64,000 bases of DNA from Voacanga thouarsii. Its lineage: Eukaryota; Streptophyta; Magnoliopsida; Gentianales; Apocynaceae. The position numbers were made by a program, and so were the translations under genes. Position 1 is the first letter of the stretch. Each line of letters starts with the position of its first letter. Below are positions 37,375 to 49,087 of this stretch, in pieces. The stretch spans positions 1,054,001-1,118,000 of the forward strand of contig JANUWF010001622.1 of assembly GCA_026120185.1 (NCBI GenBank), read 5' to 3'. Under the pieces are notes generated by a model. The model ran no database searches, was not told where the DNA came from, and saw nothing but the letters and a program-made list of their open reading frames with translations.

Positions 37375-39217
37375 CAACTCAACACTCAACCATATTTTTA
37401 CTGCCCTAATAGAATGTTGGCATAATCTACTCAATTATATCTTCTTCTTTTTTACTTGTAACAGTACGAGATCTTCATTTCTATACTTCCCTCATACAGG
37501 GTTGACAAGGGTTAATTACAATTAGATCTCTCACCCAATAATACATCCATTTGCATATGCCATAGAGTTGCTTATGCATAGACACAATGCTAACCAGAGA
37601 ATGGCTAATTCTAATGTCTTGTTGCCTTATTTGGAGTAAGATAAATTTCATAACTGATCAACTTACTCGAGATCATCTACCTCTAATGTAAGTTAGTATA
37701 ATAGTCAAAATCCCTACAGAGTACTCAATGTCTTAACTGATTCACATGATTTGTTCTAATATCAAGCTTTCCTAAGGAAGATCAAGAAAATAGTTTTCTT
37801 TAAGGACATAACTAGAAATTTTGTGTTGGTGGTGAGGGGAAAGGGGGACAAACTATACTAAAAAGATAATGTTATATTTTTCGATTTTTTTTTCTGGGGA
37901 TGGGGGGCGGGGGATATAAAATTTTTAAGAAATTTTTAAAATTTGAATAAATTTTAAAAATTTTGGGAGGGGGGAAGGGATGCCACCCCCCCCCCTTTAA
38001 ATCTAGCTATATGTATTTGCATTCTTTAAAAATCACCTCACAAAAGCATACAAAACATTTTTCTAGTAGTCATGTACCAATCAATTTGATAAGGTGAATT
38101 TCTTAATATGGCTTCAAATGTGTTTCTCAATCATGCTAGGAAATTATCAAGAATCTTGATGCACTTTTCAAAAAACTAGTCATTGGAACTTTCAAAATGT
38201 TCATGTATAAAAATAAAGTATAGTTCATAAAATATCATGAGTGGTTTGAGGTCCTAGAGTCTATTAAGTAAAACATGTTTCTAGAAAATGCTTAAATCCA
38301 AGAATTTTTGAAAACCTGTTATCAAAATACTGTTTTGTAAGATAGTGAAACTCACCTTAACCTCCATGTATAAATTGACAAAGATTTTATTGTAGATGAA
38401 CCCAAAAGGGAAACTCAGTACATACACGGAGGTTAAGGTGAGTTTCATTATTTTACAAAATGACATTTTGTCAATTAGTTTATAAAATAATTTGAGTTCA
38501 TGCATTCTTCTTAAAATATTGATTATATGATGATTTGTGGGATGCAAAACCTTTCCTAAAATTCATAAACTACAAGCCACTTTTATATATAGATTTTTTG
38601 TGGGTTTCAATGACAATTTTCTTAAAAGTGCATCAAGATTCTTAACTATTACGAGCATGATTTGAGAACTACACTTGGTGACATATTACAAAACTTACCT
38701 CACCAATTTGATAGAATACAAATGTGATATTGTAAGCATTGCATTTTGAGCTTCACATTTGTAAAGAATATACATTGAATTATTTGGTAAGGTGTTTGAT
38801 GATGAATGCATATGCTTCAAAAACTGTTTTTTTGGAACTTGGATGAATTATCTGAATTTTGTGAAAATATTGAGTAATCAGCAGAAGTTTTGACCATTAT
38901 ACTAATTTATATTAGAGATAAATAGCCCAAGCAACCTGTTGTGAGATTCATTTAACTTCAGACGAGGTGATAGGATATTGGAATTAGCCATTCATTGACT
39001 AGGATTGTCTCTATGCATAAGTAATTATATGGCGTAAGCAATTGGTTGTACTATTAGGCCAGACACTCAACCGTGTTCGATCCTTGTCAACCTGGAATGA
39101 GGACATTGAGGAGAGTACGAGAGTGGGGATCCTGTATCGCTACAAGTAAAAAGTAATTATAATTGAGGTAGATTTTAACGACCTCTGCCAACCTAACAAA
39201 AATATAATTGAGTGTTA
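37375..39217. repeat. Long imperfect inverted repeat (foldback element), arms of about 900 bp
   Basis: The left arm (37375-38372) and right arm (38428-39217) are inverted copies. Matching landmarks include CTTATGCATAGACACAATGCTA at the outer part, ATCAAGAATCTTGATGCAC and its complement, and GTGAAACTCACCTTAACCTCC next to the loop. The innermost ~40 bp are almost perfect, and divergence rises outward. The loop is about 55 bp (38373-38427). There is no coding capacity. The right arm also contains a tRNA-like A-box/B-box pair (about 39027-39095), so part of it could derive from a SINE. Confidence 0.8.
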
Positions 39218-40423
39218 GAGTTACAAACTTGGCATAAAAGTACTGTAATGGTCAAGGCAGAAACCCTTTTGTTGGGACCTCACACACAATTCAACCTACG
39301 ATCTTTTTCTTTTATTTAACCCAAAAAAAAAAATTCACATTTTAATCCTGTTCCCAAAAGAAGCTCGATTGAAAGTTATATACAATAAATTATACTTGTA
39401 AATATCTTATTTAAATTTTTATACGCCATTCAATTTTTTTAAATCTATCTTGAATTTGTTTTAAAAAATATAACTTTCTAAATTTTAAGACAAAGAGCAA
39501 TTGTCGAGTTATTTATCTAATCAATTTAATATAAAAATGATCAAATATTATAATATTACAGTTCAATGCAATTTTTATTTAATCTTGTATATAACTTTGG
39601 TCATATTGTTAAACAAAACATTTTGGTCATATTGTGAAACATTGTCATTATCCATAAAATGATGATTTTCTCTTGTATTTCTTATTGTTTGAAAGAAAAT
39701 TGAAAATTTTAATATAAGTTAGAAAGTGCCCTTGCCCGCCAGATGATAAGTGGTGGTTTGATTTATATATCTATTCGACTATCGCTAATGCATATGGAAA
39801 ATATAATGAAGTGGTTCAACTTTACACTAATTGATGTACTTGTGTAATTAATTTTAGATTAAACTTTGTTTACTGTCTAAACATATTTCTTTTTATCGTA
39901 TAACTGAAGGATGATATTTAATTTGACATTTAAAATATTGATCACAAACAAATTACTAGTAACTTTTTATAAAATTAAATTAATGCCTTATTAGTTATGA
40001 CGTGTAGTTAAAGTTTATATAAAAAAAATGTTTAAGAAAATAGACCTGAATTTTTAAAAAAACTTTATAAAATAATAATACAAACATTTAATTTTTTTCG
40101 TAAAGGAGAATATTAATTAATATATTACAAGATAATATATAAAGAAAATATTTATATATATTCAATATATATATATATATATGAAAAATTATAAGTATTA
40201 TATATAATGTATATAGTATAAATATTTTATTTAGCAAGAACAAGGAGTACAAATTTTGATAAAAGTATGTTCCAACGGAGAAATATGGACTGTATCTTTG
40301 CCCAATCTAATCGTCCCGTGCAAAAAGTCTCCCGCGCCATCACTAACCGCCCTGCGTAACAGTACAAGCCTTCTGAAATCTGGATCAAACCAACACACAC
40401 ACTCCCACCATTTGGATCATCCG
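39218..40423. other. AT-rich spacer upstream of the GOT1-like gene
   Basis: No gene or clear repeat is seen. There are poly-A/T tracts and an (AT)n run near 40164-40182. The last few hundred bases should be the promoter of the downstream gene. Confidence 0.5.
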
Positions 40424-41274
40424 TATAAATGCAACTGAAAAATCGAAGTCCCCAAACGCGCTGCTGCACGTCTTCCCTCTCCTCTCGCTCTCTCCACAAC
40501 TCTATCAACAGGTAACTTTCTCTCACTTCTCGCACGCATCCTCAGAGATCGATGCGTTAATCGCCATTTTGATCGAATTAAGTTCGATATTCAATCTACG
40601 TTGCGTTTATTTTTATATGTATAATTGAATATATACCGATTGCACGTTTCCCCAAACTTTTTTGCTGCATTGCGGTGGCTTGATGTACCGACGGATCAGT
40701 AAAATGTGAAGGTTTCTGTTTCATCTTTCGAAATCGTTCTTCTAGCTCATGGAAGATTAGATTTCAAAAAGGAGTAAAAATTAACATATTAAGAACACAT
40801 GCACCGTTGATTCAGTGTATGAAATGCCAAATTAAGGGATAGAGTTTCAGAATCGAGGTTGAAAATGTTATGTTGTCAAGATTGTGGATTAATAGGAAAT
40901 GTAATTTGTATGTTTAGTGATTTTAATCTTATTAGTGAAATTCTTAACATGTTGATTGTGCTGCTATTGTGGATTTATTGCATGATAATATCTTAATTAT
41001 CCTGCTTAACTTCTGTCGTTCTAGTAAAAATACTGGGGTACAGAATATAATAGAAGGCGTGGCTAGTTGCATAACTCAGGTGTAAATTTTGACTTACATG
41101 CATATACAATATTGCAATTACTCTGCTTCTGTTGTATTTTGCTTGAAACGAACAAAAATCACAGAGCAAAAGTTAGGTTCACGACAACTATTAGTAGTTT
41201 GTTATTTCACGTAAGTTGATTTTTTTGCTTTTTGTTTTATTCATACTCGTTTTGCTTTCTGCAGCTAGAAAGGA
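40424..41274 (+). promoter_or_regulatory. TATA box, 5' UTR exon and leader intron of the GOT1-like gene
   Basis: A TATAAAT box lies at 40424-40430. The pyrimidine-rich stretch after it ends in CAACAG|GTAACT at about 40512, a good donor. An acceptor TTTCTGCAG lies at about 41266, just before the coding exon. I therefore infer a 5' UTR exon of roughly 55 bp and a leader intron of about 750 bp. The exact transcription start is inferred. Confidence 0.6.
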
Positions 41275-41295
41275 AAGATTAGTTGCATTGGAAAG

Positions 41296-43287
41296 ATGGT
41301 TTCCTTTGAGTCAAGTGACATGAGGAGTAAGTTTAGTCGGATATAGTGCTCTATGCAATTCTCGTATTTATTTTAATGGGATGCTGAAACAGTTATATAT
41401 ATACACACATGCACGTACATACACATGTATGTATATTTATATGTATATATGATTCTTTCACTTTTAATGCAGTGAATGCTTTTTTTATTACATGTGAGAT
41501 ATAATTCCTTGTTTAGTATTTTTGTTTTGGTATAGTTGGGGAATTGGATATTTTACTTCAGTAGATAAAAATGAGTGAGTTTATGTATCTCTTGAATATG
41601 GGAAGCAAAAATGTTAATTGTGGACTACCTGTCAAGAAGAAGAAAGCAAACTTATGAGCCCAGGCCTTTGTCTTCTGAAAATGAGGTGTATAGGCATTTC
41701 ATCCAACAGCATTACTACAAAATACATAGCCTATGAATTTTGACAGAAAAGCACGTTTATAATAAAGAGTGTGGATTTCTCTAAACCATGCTACTAAAGT
41801 TTAGGAATCATCTACATCTACATTAAAAATCTGACCATGGTTAAGAAAATACTTCTGTGTAACCTGTTGTTAGTGTCGTCTTGTGAACATATTTCTTAAC
41901 TATTTTGTTCTTGACACCATTAGTATCGTCATCACCACGATGTGTATGTTTTGGATGAAAGCGACAGCATTACCAGAGTCATTAATGCAGTTGTGACATG
42001 TTGTCCCTTTAAACACTGAGGCTTCAACTGTGTTTAACAGTATTATTTACCTGGTCACAGAGTCAAACTATTGCATTGTTACTGATAAGCTAACATAGGT
42101 TAAACTATGTTGGTTGTGGTTGTTATGGTTTCTAATCTTTTACTCGGCCTAAGTAAACTATGTTTCTATTGTCATGATATTCCATATTATGAGCAGAGAT
42201 CGGGCTAGGACTGACTGGTTTTGGTGTACTGTCCACTGTGATTGGAGTATTATTCTTCTTTAACAAGGGCTTTCTTGCAGTGGGAAATGTATGGAAATAT
42301 GTCTTCTGAATTTTATTCCAACTTTGGTTTAACAATGAATCTGTCTTTCTAGCTCTTTTTTATGCTATTTTAATACTTGGTCTTCTTATTTCTATGATTG
42401 AAAGATACTCTTCCTATCTGGAGTGACCTTGACCATTGGAGTGAAATCCACCCTACACTTTTTCATGAAGCGCCGGAATTACAAGGTCTTGATCCCTGTG
42501 CTTTTGTGTTTGTTGTTTATTCTTATTGATTGAATCCTGCATTTCATACATGTAAACAGGGTTCAATTTCAATTGCCGTTGGCTTCTTCTTCGTTATCAT
42601 TGGACAGCCTATATTTGGAATGCTTGTGGAGACATATGGTTTTGTTGTCCTCTTCAGGTACTGTTGATGCCTTCAGATTTACAGTGTAAGATTTCTTTGA
42701 GATTAACGGGTTACTAATGAAGAAATATTTTAAATTTCAGTGGCTTCTGGCCAACAATAGCCTTTTCCCTGACAAGGATACCAATTGTTGGTTGGATATT
42801 CAGTCAACCAATTGTGATATCGGTATGATTTGAATTACATATGAACTTGTGTGCCTGACTGCTATTCCATGTTTCTTCAAACTTAGGACGAATTGTAATG
42901 CTCTAGTAGATAATTCTTGAAAAGTAGCTTGCAAGTTTGACCAGAAAATATCAATTTGTCGAGAATTTGTTTAGTGAACTTGTCCACGGATGAAGTAAGA
43001 GTAAATTTGTTGGAATGTACGCCAGTAGTATGGGGGCTAAATTGAGTTATGTGTGTTCTGGTGACTTGGCTGTAGAGCCATGTCTTGCTCATCTCTGATG
43101 ATATGAATTTATGTGAAAGCTCGCATTATAATTTTTCTCATCTGTCTTTTCTGTTTGTGGCATGCATGAAAATGCTAACTCTAAATGATTACATGAAATT
43201 TATCACTGATATATGGGTTTGAGAAGTGTTTTATTGTTTTGCACGCAGTTCTTTGAGCGTGGCAGACCCAAACGAGTTCCTGTCTGA
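41296..43287 (+). CDS. GOT1: GOT1-type Golgi transport membrane protein, six coding exons
   Basis: Exons are 41296-41326, 42197-42288, 42405-42485, 42560-42657, 42741-42822 and 43249-43287, all with GT-AG introns and matching phases, totalling 423 bp (140 aa, the usual length). The protein begins MVSFES and has the family blocks KIGLGLTGFG, FFNKGFLAVGN, LFLSGVTLTIG, HFFMKRRNYKG, ETYGFVVLFSGFWP and the basic end RGRPKRVPV. Four hydrophobic segments are evident. Yeast Got1p and its homologues act in ER-Golgi and intra-Golgi vesicle transport as small tetraspanning membrane proteins. The start is fixed by the conserved MVSFE opening. The first coding exon is only 31 bp. Confidence 0.94.
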
Positions 43288-44899
43288 GGATGCAAACTGA
43301 ACTAAATACTGAAAGTGAGCGGACCAGTTCGTTAATTTGTAAGATAGCAACAGTTGATTCAAATATCCACTGAGCCCTGTTCATTCTTGCAGTTGATGTA
43401 GTTAATTGACAAGCAACCTTTGTATGTAAAATCTGCCATAGCCCTCTGTGGGCTATGTACTCTGCAGTTCTAGCTTCAAAGTCATGCAAAATGTGTTGAT
43501 ATCTTTTGCTGTAGTTGATGATCTGGTTAATGCTACAATTGTAGTCATTTACTATGAATAGTATGTTTGCAATAGTGATAATACATATACTACTTTCAGC
43601 GATATCCCTGGCATATCGAAAACGCATCATCAAGAATTTAGATGGTTATAGATTACATTTTTATGGATAATATGACGCTCATAGATATTTCAGGCTATAT
43701 TTAATTAATCGGTTCATTAAGAACCATTTTGATATCTTCCATTCTATCTTTTTTCTCTCTAGGATTTTCTTTCTTTCTTTCTTTCCTTTTCTTTTTTTTT
43801 TTTATTGGTAACTGAGGGGATGTTATTTGATGTTATTCCATTTTATATCTATCTATCTATCGCTAGATGCTAATCTTCGTCTATGTTGTCATTCTAATTT
43901 CAACTTTTCTTTATTCGATATATCAATTTTTAAAATGATCCCTTCTATCAGCTCTGTCAAATGTTTAACCAATCTCCTCTATCAAATATGAGTAATCCTT
44001 GATTCTTGCGTGGATTAGGTCCACGTGTATCGAATATTTTAAAGAGTTGTATTGTATAATTTATATTGTACAAGGTACAATTCTTTAATACATCACACTA
44101 AAATTTTCAATCAAATATTTAACCAAGTCCATAGGTATGATGACTTTTTTAAAAAAGTTTTTTTTTTTGTTACAAAAAAGTCAATCAAAATTGAGATAAA
44201 TGACAAATTGAATTATTTCGAATGTATATATATTAATTATGAGAATATTAAAACTTTTGTATTAAAAATAATATAGATGTTGGGCTTGATGCGTTTTGTG
44301 CTTACTCACTTGTTTTTTTATATTCTTCTAATTTCAAATTAAATACCACATTTTTACTATGGGATAGCATGAATATTCACTCATCTCAAATAATTAACTA
44401 ATCATAAATTCATTATTAACTTGGGATAAGATTTTTTTCAGAGTGAATCTGTCGATCGATTTCATGACTCTGACAAATCAGGTATATTCAGAATGTATCT
44501 TAACTGGTCGACTTCGATTTGACCTTAACTGTGAGGATAACTGAGTAAAGATTCAACCCTATGACAATCCACTCACAGCGCGAGTATCGATAGGGTTATG
44601 ACCAGCTAAGCTATGCTTCAAGGGACAAATTTATTACTAACTTTTGCATATAGGGCAATTGGTCCAATGAATCCTCAAATTTTTTTTGCAGTATCATTTT
44701 TGTCCTCAATTTTTTTAATATATTATCTTCCTCGAACTATTTTTACAATATAATTTCATCTATAAACTTGTTCTCAATTTATTACCCTCTTTAAACTATT
44801 TTTGAAGTATCAAAATAATCATATAATCTAATTTTTGAGGGGCAAAAATGTCTTCATAATCCATTCCACAATAAAATTGAATCCTCTCTTCTAGTTGGG
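43288..44899. other. 3' UTR and AT-rich spacer after the GOT1-like gene
   Basis: The first few hundred bases presumably hold the 3' UTR. Beyond them are AT-rich sequence, T-runs, CTTT and ATCT microrepeats (43768-43862), and a SINE-like block described separately. No protein-coding feature is recognised. Confidence 0.5.
44545..44625 (-). mobile_element. tRNA-derived SINE-like fragment
   Basis: On the minus strand the sequence contains TAGCTTAGCTGGT (44601-44613), matching a tRNA A box. About 45 bp downstream is GGGTTGAATC (44550-44559), close to a B box. The interval cannot form a complete tRNA, which points to a SINE head or degenerate tRNA copy. I did not find the tail or a target duplication. 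Confidence 0.35.
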
Positions 44900-46336
44900 G
44901 ATGGAAATAGGTTGTGCTTTTTATTGGGGTTTACAGTTTAGCCTGATTTAGGCCTGGCCTCATTGGGCATGTTTAGAAAATAAATTAAGTTTGGGTTTAA
45001 AATCAAGAATGCTTAAGTAAATGGGTTTGGTCTGTTTAGTTAAAACTTAGCTTGAAACTTACAAAACCTAATTGTATATATATTATTAGATAGGAAGGAG
45101 TTAAATTTACACCTCTAGAATCTAAATTCCCATCCTTAAATTATAATTATCTTATGTTATCTTTACTATCCTTGACTCTTCTAACTTCAAACCATTAATT
45201 CTTTTTAATTCCTAATCCATGCCCTTCTAACTTAAATCTACACCCCTATCTATTAATATTAATTAATTAAATAAAAGTACCATTTTCCTCTTTTAATTTT
45301 AAAATCTTATTTTATTATTTTATTTTTAACTTTTAAACAAATTTATATCTTTTGAGTAAACATCAAACTAATCGAAGTACATAAAATTATGTATGAATTA
45401 AATTGTTAAAAAAATAATGATTTGTACAAGAGTTAAAATTCATATATTTATCGTCTATTGAAAGTTTTATTTTTTTTTCATTTGTCTTTCATACATTGTC
45501 AAACTTGTGAAAGCATATATTAAACATAATATACAGTTCCATTTGATTAAAAATCCAATGGTGTATTTATTCTTAAAACTATATATTTAATTAATAGATT
45601 AAAATATTGATAAAATAAAGAACGCATAAAAAATTTTTTAAAAAAAGCTACTATAAAGGAGACACATCAAGAGAAAAATATACTTATTAACTGTTTAACT
45701 TCTATTAATTATTTTTTATTAAAGAAATTAATTTACAAAATAAAAAAAAAAGAGTGGCATAGTTGATTGGAAGTAAAAATAGAAAAAGACACATTTATCT
45801 AATTGATAAAAATGTTAATAGATAAGGGTGTTGATTTAAGTTAGAGGGGTGTAAATTTAGTCCTTCTTGAATAAAATAAATAATTTTAAGAATAAATAAA
45901 TCAATGAGTTTTTAATCAAATGAAACTCTACATTAAACTTACTATATACTTTTATAAATTTTACAAAGTATGAAAGATAAATGAGGAAAAATAAAACTTT
46001 TAATATATGATAAATATATAAATTTCAATTTTTGTATAAGTCATTATTTTTTTAACAATATAATTTGTAAATAGTTTTATGCACTTTGACTAGTTTGATA
46101 TTTACTCAAAAAATATAATTTTTTTTAAAAGTTAAAAATAAAAAATAAAATAAGATTTTAAAATTAAAAGAGTAGAATGACACTTTTGTCCAATTAATAT
46201 ATATTAATAGATAGGGGTATAGATTTATATTAGAAATGTGTGGATTATGAATTAAAAAGGATTAATGGCTTGAAGTTAAAAGAGTCCATGGTATTAATGA
46301 TCACACAAAACAATTATAATTTAAGAATATACATTT

Positions 46337-46703
46337 TGTTATGAATTATTGGAATCTCCATTAATTAGTGGAGGCTCCACTAATTATGGATTTATGTGAA
46401 TTATTAGAAGATTTTTATGGATGTCCACCATTTAGTGGAGACACCATTAATTGAGATTAGTTGAATATGATGTATGCAATGATGTATTCCACTAATTAGA
46501 GCTCTATAAATAGAGCTATTCTCTAAGCTTGTAATACACCATCATTTTGTGAAAGAAAGATTAGTGAAAGAAAGATTAGAGAAAGAATTGTGAGAGAAAG
46601 AAAGAGAGAAGTTTGAAGAGAAATTCTTGTGCAAAGAATAGTTAGAGTTTTATTAGTGTGTAGTGTGTAGATTTTATTCTAACACTACCCTAATTTTATA
46701 ACA
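46337..46703 (+). repeat. 5' LTR of the RKD-carrying Copia element
   Basis: It starts TGTTATGAATT and ends TTATAACA. A TATA box TCTATAAATA lies at 46503-46512, with a hairpin-like GAGCTCTATAAATAGAGCT around it. It is followed by CGTTATCAGCACGAG, the probable primer-binding region, whose tRNA I did not assign. Confidence 0.95.
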
Positions 46704-46805
46704 CGTTATCAGCACGAGTCTCTACCGGTACAAAAGCCAGAAGACTAAGCACGAGTTTCTGCCGTTACCAAAGCCAGAAGACAGGGTACGCATTTATTGA
46801 TCTCT

Positions 46806-47530
46806 ATGGCTAACATAGCAAAACTCGAATTTGTAGCCCTTGATATTTCTGGAAAAAATTATATGTCATGGGTTCTCGATGCAGAAATGCATCTAAATGC
46901 TGAAGGCCTTAGTGAAACTATTCAAGCAAATAATAGTGCATCTGCACAACACAAGGCTAAAGCTTTGATTTTTATTCGTCGTCATCTCGATGAAAATTTA
47001 AAAATGGAATATCTTACCGAAAAAGATCCATATGGCCTATGGGTAAATTTAAAAGAAAGATTTGACCACCTGAAGATGGTCGTACTACCCACTGCACGGT
47101 ATGAATGGTTGCACCTGAAGTTGCAAGATTGTAAAACCGTGAACTCCGTGATGTATAAAACTACATCTTAATTAAAAAATTTACGGAGAAAAAGTTACTG
47201 ATGAAGTTATATTGGAGAAGACATTCTCCACTTTTCATACCTCGAATATTGTCCTACAGTAATAATATCGAGAAAAAGGGTATCCAAAATTGACAGCTTT
47301 AACATGAGTTATTATTGAGAAATCATGAAGCCAAATGAACTGGCTCAACAGCACTCCCAGAAATGAATGTTGTTGGCTCCAGCAGAAGCCATCGTTATAG
47401 TCGTAGTTGTGGCAGTGGCCGTGGTTATGGTCATGGACACACTCGATATTTCCCTTATCACGGAGAAATACGGCCACCGAAGTGGAACGAGAAAAGATAA
47501 TAAGGGAAAAAGATATTTCCATTAATAATA
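46806..47530 (+). pseudogene. Copia gag remnant
   Basis: From the ATG at 46806 the frame gives a Copia-type gag (LDISGKNYMSWVLDAEMHL, NNSASAQHKAKALIFIRRHL, EKDPYGLWVNLKERFDH). Stops begin at 47169. Further matches in shifting frames continue to the Gly/Arg-rich tail (GRGRGYGHGHTRYFPYHG, about 47415-47490). The zinc knuckle that should follow is not seen; sequence similarity to Copia fades between about 47530 and 47700. Confidence 0.85.
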
Positions 47531-47754
47531 AGCATCACATCTTTTATTCATATCACTAGTGTTCATATGAACTTGATGATACATGCTTATAGTTGCTCTT
47601 TTGTAATTGAGTCGACAAATGTAAGATGAAGGTTCGTAATTGTTCTTTTTCAATATTTACATTAGAGGACGACAAACAATTAGTAATTATGGACTTCGAC
47701 TCCTCTTTTTCGACATCCTCCTCCTTTTCTTTCCCCTTTGAGCCGACATCGAGA

Positions 47755-48837
47755 CTAGCGGCGAGAATTAGCCGTAAAATTACTGCAAAATGAGTCTTGA
47801 GATTTTATGATCTCCTTAAGTTTATTATATTTCTTATTATATTTGGCCTTGAAGCATGCTTGTCTCAATTTCTGTGTTTGGTCCTCTAACTGCGTATTAG
47901 GACTTTCTTCTACCAACTGTTTTTCACATTCCAATATCGCAATGGCTTCTTTTAATTTCTTCTCAGCCATATGTCCTCCTTCTTCTTTATTTTGCATATC
48001 CTGTAAATCGAAGTGATATCATCGGTTATTTACTTATAAATCTTTCATAGTTTCATACTTGCAAATAATAAGTATGTATGAGAGAGAACACTGGACATTC
48101 TTGATTATGATCTCCAAGCTCACCAATTTCTGTGAGGCCATCGACGAATTCCTAACTCCCTACATCTTTTCTTGAGACGGGTTATGCCAATATTCAGTTC
48201 TTTGGCTGCGCTCTTGATTGGTAGGTAAAAGTACTGCGAAATTGTTTCTCTTGATAGTGTCTGGGAGTTATTGCCCTTCTTCTCTCTCTGCCTCTTAATC
48301 ATCTTCTTCTCCCCAAGAATTTTGTCTGCAATAATATCTTGAACTTCGATATTATGCATTTCATGAGTACTTACTCCGACTTCGTTGTCAAGACCACTCA
48401 TTATTTCTCCTAGAAAAATAAAATAATATCAGTAAAGGTAATACCATTCAAAATCCATGTTTAAATGGATAATAACCTGGAATCATATTCTGGCTTTGTT
48501 CAAAATCCATTAGAGAGTAGAATGGATCATGCACAAGCATATCCTCATTAAAAGGAATAGCATCAAGAGGAACAGTATCAAAAGCAGTCTCTTGTAGGGG
48601 CAGATCAACTTGGTCCAAAGCGGTATGTTCAAAACTTCCACTGATTTACATAAAAAAACAAACCAAAAGAGAGTTTAATTTCATTATCAAGCACACTAAA
48701 AACAAATGGAAGCCCTCAAAGGTATTTCACCTGAAATTAGGAGGAAGCGGTTGGTTTGGAAATGAAAATACATCAACATCTACTGCAGAAACTAAGTCAA
48801 AATTTGACCATGTCTCAAATGAATTATGAGTCTTCAT
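47755..48837 (-). pseudogene. RKD-like: RKD (RWP-RK domain) transcription factor gene copy inside the Copia element
   Basis: On the minus strand the copy keeps gene structure. Exon 1 is 48837-48731, exon 2 is 48640-48477, exon 3 starts 48409, and the last exon is 48000-47755. GT-AG introns and matching phases link exons 1-3. Exon 2 encodes the acidic DPFYSLMDF region. Exon 3 (48257-48128) encodes the RWP-RK domain ([35 protein letters not shown]). The last exon has the coiled-coil and the RQACFKAKY motif typical of RKD C-termini. RKD proteins regulate egg-cell and gametophyte identity. Two lesions are visible: a missing base in the A run at 48127-48129 just after RWPHR, and a damaged donor at 48090-48092. 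As it stands, translation would end soon after the RWP-RK motif. Confidence 0.88.
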
Positions 48838-49087
48838 ATCTGCTTTGTGATTTTTGTATTTGATGTTTACTAATGACTGATAACTGATATATATATCGAT
48901 ACATATATATATATATATATCGTATGAGGAAGAAGAAGAGGTAGATGGTAGGTAGAGGGTCGGAGGAGAAGAAAAGACAAGAGAGGAAGAGGAAAAGTCG
49001 GTACCGGGAAGAGTGAAAAAAAAAAAGAAGATATTTTTCTTGGTATTTTCTGCTTGTCATCATTTTCTTATATTTCTTTTCTTATTC
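48838..49087 (-). promoter_or_regulatory. Upstream flank of the captured RKD copy
   Basis: About 230 bp upstream of the RKD start codon precede the point where Copia pol similarity resumes (about 49088). It includes a (TA)n stretch (about 48885-48921) and a GA-rich stretch (48927-49036, CT-rich on the RKD strand), as in many plant core promoters and leaders. It may be native RKD 5' sequence carried along. Confidence 0.4.

Noticed and set aside
43181..43633. 150-codon minus-strand frame
   Set aside because: It covers the last exon and 3' UTR of the GOT1-like gene on the opposite strand and has no family features.
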